This document shows, piece after piece, positions 1-5,153 of a stretch of DNA of 6,276 bases. Under the pieces are notes generated by a model that was given only the letters and a program-made list of their open reading frames with translations, made no database searches and was not told the origin of the DNA. Each line of letters opens with the position of its first letter. Positions within the stretch are counted from its first letter, which is position 1. A program made the translations under genes and the position numbers. The stretch lies in contig MERZ01000167.1 in the NCBI GenBank assembly GCA_001770785.1, positions 1-6,276 of the forward strand, in the 5' to 3' direction. The stretch is from Burkholderiales bacterium RIFCSPHIGHO2_12_FULL_61_11 (lineage in GTDB: Bacteria; Pseudomonadota; Gammaproteobacteria; Burkholderiales; Burkholderiaceae_C).

Positions 1-39
1 AAAGGGCCGGTCCACCTGTGTGGACCGGCCCTTTTTTTT
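1..39 (+). terminator. Strong intrinsic terminator, possibly bidirectional
   Basis: A perfect 15-bp inverted repeat (arms 1-15 and 20-34) closes a 4-base loop (CTGT, 16-19); the stem core is GGGCCGGTCCAC. Eight T residues (32-39) follow on the plus strand, three of which pair with the As at 1-3. This is a textbook Rho-independent terminator for a plus-strand gene lying left of the window. Read on the minus strand the same stem follows the stop of the RraA-family gene by about 30 bases and is followed by at least three Ts before the window ends, so it may serve both strands between convergent genes. The minus-strand role is inferred, because the rest of that T-run is outside the window. Confidence 0.9.
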
Positions 40-66
40 GATGCCCCTTGCAAGCGTCGCAACCGC

Positions 67-756
67 TTAGGCTGATGGCTCGCTGCTATACGATGGGCTT
101 TGCAGACGGTGGTACTGGTATTGCTTGCGTGCCTCGTCCATGCGCATGCCTTGGCGAATGCCGTCACGGATCGCATTTTCTTTCTCGGTGATCTCTTCGG
201 CGTAAGCCAGCACCTGCGCTTGCATGGCCCTGGGAATCACCACCACGCCATCGGCATCGCCGCGCAGCAGGTCACCCGGGTGCACGGTCACGCCGCCGAT
301 CTGGACAGGCACTTGCACAGCCACCAACTGGATGCGGCCTTTTCCTGTACGCATCCAGTTACCCCGGCTGAAGATCGGGTAGTTGAGCTCGCTGCACAAG
401 GCCACATCCCGGTTGATGCCGTCGATCACAGTGCCGGCCATTTTGCGGTGGTGTGCCATCTCTGTCAGGATGTTGCCCCAGGTGCCCACGTCGTCGCGTC
501 CCCGGTTATCGATGACGATGACACTGCCTGGCTCGACATCATCGATGAAGTCCCCGACGTGGCCTTCGTCGCCAAAGTCGGCAGGTCGGTACAGCACGGT
601 GTACGCATGCCCGGCCATGCGGAACTTGCGGTCACAGGGCACGATCTTGTAGCACTGGCCGGCAACGCCGGCGCGGTCCAGCGCATCGCTGAGTGCGGCG
701 CAGTCCAGCGCCAGGGCACGGGCCACATAAGTAGAGGAAGAAGTGTCGGTCGTCAT
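67..756 (-). CDS. RraA-family / HMG-aldolase-like protein
   Basis: Predicted 229-residue cytosolic protein of the RraA / 4-hydroxy-4-methyl-2-oxoglutarate aldolase family (class II pyruvate aldolases, also annotated as 'dimethylmenaquinone methyltransferase' in older databases). The family hallmarks are visible: GTWGNILTEMA (91-101), the substrate-binding segment VIDGINRD with Arg116-Asp117, and the C-terminal GDADGVVVIP (166-175). Known members cleave hydroxy-oxo-dicarboxylates to pyruvate plus a second oxoacid using a divalent metal; others are the RNase E inhibitor RraA. The catabolic context and the retained R-D pair favour an enzyme over the RNase regulator, but the substrate is unknown. 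One oddity is Asn95, at the position 21 residues before the Arg where metal-dependent aldolases carry Asp or Glu. I chose the ATG at 756; an in-frame TTG at 780 would add eight residues that look unlike the family. Neither start has a clear Shine-Dalgarno. The gene lies downstream of the binding-protein gene on the same strand, separated by a hairpin. Confidence 0.85.
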   Translation of the reverse strand: MTTDTSSSTYVARALALDCAALSDALDRAGVAGQCYKIVPCDRKFRMAGHAYTVLYRPADFGDEGHVGDFIDDVEPGSVIVIDNRGRDDVGTWGNILTEMAHHRKMAGTVIDGINRDVALCSELNYPIFSRGNWMRTGKGRIQLVAVQVPVQIGGVTVHPGDLLRGDADGVVVIPRAMQAQVLAYAEEITEKENAIRDGIRQGMRMDEARKQYQYHRLQSPSYSSEPSA

Positions 757-778
757 AGATGTGGAAGGAAGAAAGATC

Positions 779-821
779 AAAAAAGCCCAAGCCAGGGCCG
801 GGCGTCTGGACGCCGGGCCCT
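779..821 (-). terminator. Hairpin plus T-run between the binding-protein and aldolase genes
   Basis: Arms 794-806 and 809-821 form a 13-bp inverted repeat with one mismatch (G800 opposite G815) and a 2-base apex, so the real loop is probably 4 bases or more. It starts 8 bases past the stop of the binding-protein gene. On the minus strand nine bases (GGCTTGGGC) separate the stem from a run of six Ts (As at 779-784 on the plus strand). That distance is longer than in an ideal intrinsic terminator, so it may be a weak terminator, a partial attenuator, or a 3'-end-stabilising structure that sets different levels for the upstream and downstream genes. Low free energy is obvious from the GC content; function is inferred. 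Confidence 0.5.
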
Positions 822-829
822 GAAGTCAC

Positions 830-1798
830 TTACTCGGCGCGGATGTTCGCGGTCTTGATGACCTTGGACCAGTAGGTGATGTCCTTGCGCACCACGGCAT
901 CGAGCTGGGTGGGCGTCATGTAGCGCACTTCCATGCCTGCGGTCTCGGCTGATTTGCGCACCTGCGGCGACTCCATCGCCACCTTCACGGCCTCAGTCAG
1001 CTTGGCAATGGCCGCCGGGGGCGTGCCCGCCGGTGCAAACAGCGCCACCCAGGCTTCCAGTTCGAAGCCCGGGAAGCCGGCCTCAGCAGCAGTCGGAACG
1101 TCCGGCATGATGTCCAGCCGCTTCGGTGAAGCCACGGCCAGCGCGCGCACCTTGCCGGATTGGACGAAGCCCAGCAGCGAAGGCGGCGTAGCCACGGTCA
1201 TCTGCACATTGCCGGCCACCACGTCGAGCATGGCAGGACCTGCGCCACGGTAAGGCACGTGCGTCAGGTCCAGGCCATTTTGCTGCTTGAAAAGCTCCAC
1301 CCCGACGTGCGGCACCGAGCCATTGCCCGAGGTCGCGTAATTCATCTTGCCGGGGTTGGCCTTGGTGTACGCAACCAGTTCCTTAAGGTTTTTAGCCGGC
1401 ACCGATGGGTGCACGGCCAGCACGTGCGGCGACACGACGAGCATGCCGATCGGCGTGAAGTCGCGCAGTGGGTCCCAGCTCAGGTTGCTGTACATGGAAG
1501 GGTTGCCGACGTGAAACATCGAATAACCGACCAGCAGGCTGTAGCCGTCCGGTGCCGAGCGGGCCACGGCCGTGGCCGCGATGTTGCCGCCCGCACCCGC
1601 CTTGTTGTCAATCACGACGGGCTGGCCCAGGCTCTGCGTCATCGAGGGCACGACCATGCGAGCAACAGCATCAAGAATGCCGCCGGGCGGCACCGGAACC
1701 ACCATGGTGACCGGACGGTTCGGGTAGGTCGACTGAGCCCAGCTGGCGCCGGCCGTGAAGGCCAGGGCAAGCGCCACAGCGCTGAATTTGTTCAACAT
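830..1798 (-). CDS. Bug/TctC-family periplasmic solute-binding protein
   Basis: A 322-residue extracytoplasmic binding protein of the tripartite tricarboxylate (Bug/TctC) family, normal in length for the family. Residues 1-21 form a signal peptide (basic start MLNKF, hydrophobic core, likely cleavage after ASWA before QSTYP). Family motifs run in order: YPNRPVTMVVPVPPGG (25-40) with Asp43 in the ligand-carboxylate loop, GQPVVIDNKAGAGGNIAA (58-75), PDGYSLL (83-89), SGNGSVPHVGVELF (157-170), HVPYRGAGPA (180-189), and MPDVPTAAEAG (231-241). Such proteins bind small carboxylates or related acids in the periplasm and either hand them to TctAB permeases or act in sensing. No permease gene is present here, so the ligand cannot be named. 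The ATG at 1798 was chosen because it gives an intact signal peptide and has GGAGA eight bases upstream; the open frame continues further upstream, to 1930, but that part crosses the divergent promoter region. Transcribed toward the aldolase-family gene and away from the GntR gene. Confidence 0.93.
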   Translation of the reverse strand: MLNKFSAVALALAFTAGASWAQSTYPNRPVTMVVPVPPGGILDAVARMVVPSMTQSLGQPVVIDNKAGAGGNIAATAVARSAPDGYSLLVGYSMFHVGNPSMYSNLSWDPLRDFTPIGMLVVSPHVLAVHPSVPAKNLKELVAYTKANPGKMNYATSGNGSVPHVGVELFKQQNGLDLTHVPYRGAGPAMLDVVAGNVQMTVATPPSLLGFVQSGKVRALAVASPKRLDIMPDVPTAAEAGFPGFELEAWVALFAPAGTPPAAIAKLTEAVKVAMESPQVRKSAETAGMEVRYMTPTQLDAVVRKDITYWSKVIKTANIRAE

Positions 1799-1887
1799 GT
1801 CATGTGTCTCCATTGTTCTAAACTGGCTGAGAAAAACGTTTTCTTGGTGAAAACCGAGCTTATGATATATGAGAAATACGATCTGAT
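1799..1887. promoter_or_regulatory. Divergent control region between the binding-protein and GntR genes
   Basis: This AT-richer spacer separates the two divergent start codons and should hold both promoters. For the minus-strand gene the ribosome site GGAGA (1807-1811) is clear. On the plus strand TATGAT (1861-1866) matches the -10 consensus in five of six bases, but no good -35 sits 16-18 bases upstream (the best is TTTTCT at 1839-1844). A minus-strand -10-like TATCAT overlaps it. Two short palindromes described separately lie in or next to this spacer. The layout is the usual one for a GntR-type regulator controlling itself and its divergent target. Promoter positions are tentative. Confidence 0.6.
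1833..1842. promoter_or_regulatory. AAAACGTTTT palindrome, candidate operator
   Basis: A perfect 10-base palindrome, about 35 bases upstream of the binding-protein start codon and about 45 bases upstream of the GntR start. It sits where a repressor or activator could affect either divergent gene. AT-rich 10-mers of this kind also arise by chance, so the functional assignment is weak. Confidence 0.3.
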
Positions 1888-1889
1888 AT
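1867..1889. promoter_or_regulatory. Imperfect inverted repeat overlapping the GntR start, candidate operator
   Basis: ATATGAGA (1867-1874) and TCTGATAT (1882-1889) are reverse complements except for one position, separated by seven bases. The centre-to-centre distance of 15 bases puts the half-sites about one and a half helical turns apart. The right arm runs into the ATG at 1888. TGATAT also occurs as a direct repeat at 1863-1868 and 1884-1889, 21 bases apart (two helical turns). Either arrangement is plausible for a dimeric winged-helix regulator acting on its own gene; binding is inferred. Confidence 0.4.
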
Positions 1890-2628
1890 GCAAACTGATC
1901 CATTTCCTGCTCATCTCGCCTTCGGCACACGCGTCCTGCGCATGCCTGGCACCAGCATTGATGGCGGGCTGAACCCGCTCAGCCAGCCTGACCGGATCCG
2001 GCTGGCCTTGGTGCACGACATGGAAACAGGTGTGCTCACCCCTGGTTTGCCGCTGGACGAAAAAGCGCTGGCTGAGCGTTTTGGCGTTTCCCGCACGCCT
2101 GTGCGCGAAGCGCTGCTGACGCTGGCAGCGCAGCACCTTGTGACGATTCAGCCCCGGTCGGGCATGTATGTGCACGCGCCCGACCCCTCGGAGCTGGTCA
2201 GCATGCTGGAAGCGCTTTCGGAGCTGGAAGCTGTCGTGGCGCGGCTGAGCACCTTGCGCATGGACCATGGGCAACGCGAGCGCCTGCAGGCGCTGAGTTT
2301 GCTGACCGATGAAGCAGCGCAGCGGGGCGAGCGCCTCGCGTTCGAGCAAGCCAATCAGCAGTTTCATGACGCGCTCTATGAAGGCTGCGGCAACAGCATC
2401 GTGGTTGATCAGGTGCGTCAGCTGAGGCTGCGGCTGTGGGCATTCAGACGGCGTGTCCGCGACCAACCTGGCAGGCTGCAGTCTTCAGCCGCTGATCACC
2501 GCGCCATCGTGGCCGGGCTGCTGGCCAACGATCTGGAACGTGCTGTAAATGCGATGCGCGAGCATATCTCGGCGAAAGGCCGGGCGTTCGCCGACCTGCT
2601 GCTGGCACAGCCATCCGCCCAGCGCTGA
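1888..2628 (+). CDS. GntR-family (FadR/FCD) transcriptional regulator
   Basis: A 246-residue DNA-binding regulator. The winged helix-turn-helix spans about 36-96, with the recognition-helix signature LDEKALAERFGVSRTPVREALLTL (56-79) and wing IQPRSGMYV (87-95). The C-terminal all-helical FCD ligand domain spans about 102-235, with FHDALYEGCGN (159-169), ADHRAIVAGL (202-211) and MREHI (223-227). Three histidines match the FCD metal-site pattern (H160, H204, H226, the last pair spaced H-X21-H), but the acidic residue expected four before H160 is Asn156. FCD regulators typically bind small organic acids and usually repress divergent catabolic operons, so the binding-protein/aldolase pair is the obvious target. 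The start is uncertain: ATG 1888 has only a distant GAGA (1871-1874), and an in-frame ATG at 1942 would remove 18 residues without touching the DNA-binding domain. Convergent with ffh. Confidence 0.9.
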   Translation: MQTDPFPAHLAFGTRVLRMPGTSIDGGLNPLSQPDRIRLALVHDMETGVLTPGLPLDEKALAERFGVSRTPVREALLTLAAQHLVTIQPRSGMYVHAPDPSELVSMLEALSELEAVVARLSTLRMDHGQRERLQALSLLTDEAAQRGERLAFEQANQQFHDALYEGCGNSIVVDQVRQLRLRLWAFRRRVRDQPGRLQSSAADHRAIVAGLLANDLERAVNAMREHISAKGRAFADLLLAQPSAQR

Positions 2629-2633
2629 ACGGC

Positions 2634-2647
2634 CGCCGGCAACGGCG
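2634..2647. other. Short GC hairpin in the convergent gap
   Basis: CGCCG (2634-2638) pairs with CGGCG (2643-2647) around a GCAA tetraloop, of the stable GNRA type on the plus strand. It fills most of the 19-base gap between the convergent GntR and ffh stop codons. There is no T-run on either side, so it is not a standard intrinsic terminator; it could mark the 3' end of the GntR transcript or be a chance product of GC-rich sequence. Confidence 0.3.
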
Positions 2648-4021
2648 TCAGAACGGCGGCTTGGGCATGCCGCCCATGCCTTTCATGCCGCCCATTCGCT
2701 TCATCATCTTCATCATGCCGCTGCCCTTCATCTTTTTCATCATCCCCTGCATTTGCTCAAACTCCTTGAGCAGGCGGTTGACTTCCTGAACCTGCACGCC
2801 TGAGCCGGCCGCAATGCGCCGCTTGCGGGTCGCCTTGATCAGTTCAGGCTTGCGGCGCTCCAGCGGCGTCATGCTCTGGATGATGCCTTCCTTGCGCTTG
2901 ATGTCTTTTTCGGCCCGATCCATATCGACCTGGCCGGCCTTGGCCGCCATTTGCGCCGGCAGCTTGTCGAGCAGACTGGACAGGCCGCCCATGTTTTTCA
3001 TCTGCTGCAGCTGACTCAAAAAGTCACTCAGATCAAAACCGCTGCCGGACTTGATCTTGGCCGCCAGCTTTTGCGCCGCGGCGACGTCGACCCCGGCAGC
3101 CACCTGCTCGACCAGCGCAACAATGTCGCCCATGCCCAGAATGCGGCCGGCATGACGCTCGGCATCAAACACTTCCAGGCCATCGAGTTTTTCGCTGGTT
3201 CCGGCAAACTTGATCGGTGCGCCGGTGACCTGGCGCACCGACAGCGCGGCGCCGCCGCGTGAATCGCCATCGGTCTTGGTCAGGATGATGCCGGTCAGCG
3301 GCAGCGCGTCCTTGAAGGCCTTGGCCGTGTTGATGGCGTCCTGGCCCTGCATGGCATCGACCACAAACAGCGTTTCCACCGGATTCAGCACGGCGTGCAA
3401 ATCCTTGATTTCCTTCATCAAGGCTTCGTCAATCGCCAGACGACCGGCCGTGTCGACCAGCAACACGTCAAAATAATGCTTGCGCGCGTAATCGATGGCG
3501 GCCTTGGCAATATCGACGGGCTGCTGATCCGGCGTGCTGGGAAACCATTCGGCGCCCGCCTGCTGCGTGACCACCTTGAGCTGCTCAATCGCGGCCGGCC
3601 GATAGACGTCACCCGACACCGTCAGCACTTTTTTCTTGCGCTTTTCAATCAGGTACTTGGCCAGCTTGGCCGTGGTGGTGGTTTTACCCGCGCCTTGCAG
3701 GCCGGCCATCAAAATCACCGCGGGCGGCTGCGCCGCCAGGTTGATGTCGCTGACACCTTCGCCCATCGTCGCCGCCAGTTCGCGGCTGACAATGCCCACC
3801 AGCGCCTGGCCAGGCGAGAGTGAACCCATCACTTCCTGGCCCAGCGCCTTGTCCTTGACTCGGGCGATGAAGTCGCGCACCACCGGCAGGGCCACGTCGG
3901 CCTCGAGCAGCGCCATGCGCACCTCGCGCAGCATGTCCTGCACGTTGGCTTCGGTGATGCGGGCCTGGCCGCGCATTTCCTTGACGAGACGGGATAACTT
4001 GTCGGTAAGGGCTGAGGCCAT
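2648..4021 (-). CDS. ffh: Signal recognition particle GTPase Ffh (SRP54)
   Basis: A 457-residue Ffh, full length for the family. With 4.5S RNA it binds signal sequences of nascent membrane proteins and delivers ribosomes to FtsY at the membrane. The N domain covers about 1-95. The G domain carries P-loop GLQGAGKT (107-114), DVYRPAA (138-144), DTAGR (190-194), TKTDGDSRGGAAL (248-260) and the closing GTSEKLDGLEVF (274-285). The M domain begins near 325, with the RNA-binding motif RRIAAGSG (401-408) followed by VQVQEVNRLLKEF. The tail is methionine-rich (12 Met in the last 38 residues), as expected for signal-sequence binding. The start chosen is ATG 4021; a TTG directly upstream (4024) would add one Met. 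The Shine-Dalgarno is weak (GGA about ten bases upstream). Divergent from the ypjD-like gene, an arrangement also known from Escherichia coli. The SRP RNA gene is not in the window. Confidence 0.98.
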   Translation of the reverse strand: MASALTDKLSRLVKEMRGQARITEANVQDMLREVRMALLEADVALPVVRDFIARVKDKALGQEVMGSLSPGQALVGIVSRELAATMGEGVSDINLAAQPPAVILMAGLQGAGKTTTTAKLAKYLIEKRKKKVLTVSGDVYRPAAIEQLKVVTQQAGAEWFPSTPDQQPVDIAKAAIDYARKHYFDVLLVDTAGRLAIDEALMKEIKDLHAVLNPVETLFVVDAMQGQDAINTAKAFKDALPLTGIILTKTDGDSRGGAALSVRQVTGAPIKFAGTSEKLDGLEVFDAERHAGRILGMGDIVALVEQVAAGVDVAAAQKLAAKIKSGSGFDLSDFLSQLQQMKNMGGLSSLLDKLPAQMAAKAGQVDMDRAEKDIKRKEGIIQSMTPLERRKPELIKATRKRRIAAGSGVQVQEVNRLLKEFEQMQGMMKKMKGSGMMKMMKRMGGMKGMGGMPKPPF

Positions 4022-4106
4022 CAATGGATTCCGGGAAATGGATAAGGGCTCCGCGGGGGGAGCAATAAGGCCATGGAAGACCTGACTAGGAGATTAAACT
4101 CCGGGA
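4022..4106. promoter_or_regulatory. Divergent spacer between ffh and the ypjD-like gene
   Basis: These 85 bases must serve two divergent leaders. No convincing sigma70 promoter pair was found; the best single element is TTTAAT on the minus strand (4093-4098), without a matching -35. A small stem, GCTCC (4048-4052) with GGAGC (4059-4063) around a G-rich loop, lies in the middle. TCCGGGAA occurs twice (4030-4037 and 4100-4107), once close to each start codon. The only Shine-Dalgarno-like AGGAG for the plus-strand gene (4088-4092) is 14 bases from its ATG, farther than usual. Promoters may lie partly inside the neighbouring coding sequences. Confidence 0.4.
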
Positions 4107-4907
4107 ATGATTTTAGCTTTGAACGCTTGGTGGGGTCTTGCAACGGCGGCAGCTGCCGCCACCGTCTACGCAGTCCTTGCGCTGGCCGCGCCCCGCCTGG
4201 GGTCCGGCGCGATCCGCGGCCTGCTGCTTGCGGCCTGGTTGCTGCACGCGTTGACTTTGGCCGAAGGCCTGCTGGGCACGCCACCTCGTTTTGGTTTTGC
4301 GCCCGCGATTTCCATGACCGTGTGGCTGATGCTGACCGTTTACGCGTTTGAACGCCGCCTGTTTCCGCAGCTGCAGGCCCACTGGGCGCTGGCGGGACTG
4401 GGCAGCGCGGCGGTTCTCCTGGTGCTCATTTTCCCAGGCGCAAGTTACCCAGCCATTGCTTCACCCTGGCTGCCGCTGCACTGGGCTTTGGGAATTGCGT
4501 CCTACGGACTGTTTGCCACCGCGGTGGTGCATGGCTGGCTGATGACCCGCTCCGAACGCGCCATCCGGACCATCGGGCAAACCTATTCCGGTGTGCCGCT
4601 GCTCACCCTGGAACGCCTCACCTTTCGCTTTGTTGAAGCCGGTTTTGTATTGCTTTCCGCCACCTTGCTGGTGGGCTGGCTGTTCGCCGAAACACTTTAT
4701 GGGCCGGGTCTGGCCTGGAAGTGGAACCACAAAACAGTGTTCTCACTGCTGGCCTGGCTAACGTTCGCGGGTTTGCTGGTCGGGCGAGCCCGGCTGGGCT
4801 GGCGGGGCCACCGGGCCATTCGGGTGCTGTACCTGGGCTCGGGCCTGCTACTGCTGGGCTATGTCGGTTCGCGTTTTGTGCTTGAAGTCATCTTGCTACG
4901 GTCATGA
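4107..4907 (+). CDS. ypjD: YpjD/CcsA-like inner membrane protein, cytochrome c assembly family
   Basis: A 266-residue polytopic inner-membrane protein of the CcsA/CcmC/HemX-related cytochrome c assembly family, closest in context and length to YpjD. About eight membrane helices can be drawn: near 12-30, 37-57, 67-84, 93-110, 122-146, 178-195, 207-227 and 238-262. Conserved-looking histidines fall in or near helices: His47, His125 (in PLHWALGIASYG) and His208 (in WNHKTVFSLLAWLTF), followed by the charged GRARLGWRGHRA loop (226-237). Related proteins handle heme for cytochrome c maturation, but YpjD itself has no settled role, so heme handling here is inferred from the fold and histidines. The ATG at 4107 gives a good first helix, although AGGAG at 4088-4092 is 14 bases away. 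It is first in an operon with the PP0621-like gene, overlapping it by ATGA at 4904-4907. Confidence 0.9.
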   Translation: MILALNAWWGLATAAAAATVYAVLALAAPRLGSGAIRGLLLAAWLLHALTLAEGLLGTPPRFGFAPAISMTVWLMLTVYAFERRLFPQLQAHWALAGLGSAAVLLVLIFPGASYPAIASPWLPLHWALGIASYGLFATAVVHGWLMTRSERAIRTIGQTYSGVPLLTLERLTFRFVEAGFVLLSATLLVGWLFAETLYGPGLAWKWNHKTVFSLLAWLTFAGLLVGRARLGWRGHRAIRVLYLGSGLLLLGYVGSRFVLEVILLRS

Positions 4908-5152
4908 AGTACCTGCTGGTCACGGCCATCGCAGTGCTGGTTTTTTGGCTCTGGCGCCACAGCCGGAAGGCCGAAAAAAACGCAGCGGAAAATGCTCGAA
5001 AAGCCCGCCCGCGTCGTGCCTCAAAGGAAACCAAGGTCACGCAAATGGTGGCTTGCGACGTCTGTCATGTGCATCTGCCGCGCTCCGAGGCGCTGATCGG
5101 AAGCAAAGGCATCTACTGCAGTGATGAGCACCGCCGCCAGGCCGGAGGCTAG
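4904..5152 (+). CDS. PP0621-family small membrane-anchored zinc-ribbon-like protein
   Basis: An 82-residue protein with a single N-terminal hydrophobic helix (about 2-17, LLVTAIAVLVFWLW), then a strongly basic linker (18-45, many Lys and Arg) and a C-terminal metal-binding motif. That motif is C51-X2-C54, then HLPRSEAL (57-64), then C72-X3-H76 in IYCSDEH, which would give a CCCH zinc site. The pattern matches the PP0621 family as I recall it, which has no established function. With the basic linker after the helix, the positive-inside rule puts the zinc-ribbon end in the cytoplasm. Translation is probably coupled on both sides: the start overlaps the ypjD-like stop by four bases, and its last codons contain the ribosome site for the next gene. 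Confidence 0.88.
   Translation: MKYLLVTAIAVLVFWLWRHSRKAEKNAAENARKARPRRASKETKVTQMVACDVCHVHLPRSEALIGSKGIYCSDEHRRQAGG
5144..5148 (+). promoter_or_regulatory. Shine-Dalgarno for the pilS-like gene, inside the upstream CDS
   Basis: GGAGG lies five bases before the ATG at 5154 and is embedded in the last codons of the PP0621-like gene (Gly-Gly-stop). It decides the kinase start and implies translational coupling. Confidence 0.8.
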
Positions 5153-5153
5153 G

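Noticed and set aside
757..780. TTG start giving eight extra residues for the aldolase-family protein
   Set aside because: TTG is a rarer start, no Shine-Dalgarno precedes it, and the extra residues do not resemble the family.
100..858. A 252-codon plus-strand open frame opposite the aldolase-family gene
   Set aside because: Antisense shadow of a clearly conserved RraA-family gene; it also runs through the intergenic hairpin.
1799..1930. An N-terminal extension of the binding protein upstream of ATG 1798
   Set aside because: It would place 44 residues before a good signal peptide and overlap the divergent GntR start; ATG 1798 has GGAGA at proper spacing.
1160..1972. A 270-codon plus-strand open frame opposite the binding-protein gene
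   Set aside because: His/Arg/Gly-rich antisense translation with no domain; the opposite strand encodes a full Bug/TctC protein with signal peptide.
1792..2466. A 224-codon minus-strand open frame opposite the GntR gene
   Set aside because: No recognisable domain; it crosses the divergent promoter region and mirrors the GntR coding sequence.
2648..2770. Repetitive methionine and glycine codons at the end of ffh, looking like a tandem repeat
   Set aside because: This is the normal Met-rich tail of the Ffh M domain, not an independent repeat element.
4073..4351. A 92-codon plus-strand frame overlapping the beginning of the ypjD-like gene
   Set aside because: Arg/Gly-rich, no domain, out of frame with the clear membrane protein that covers the same DNA.
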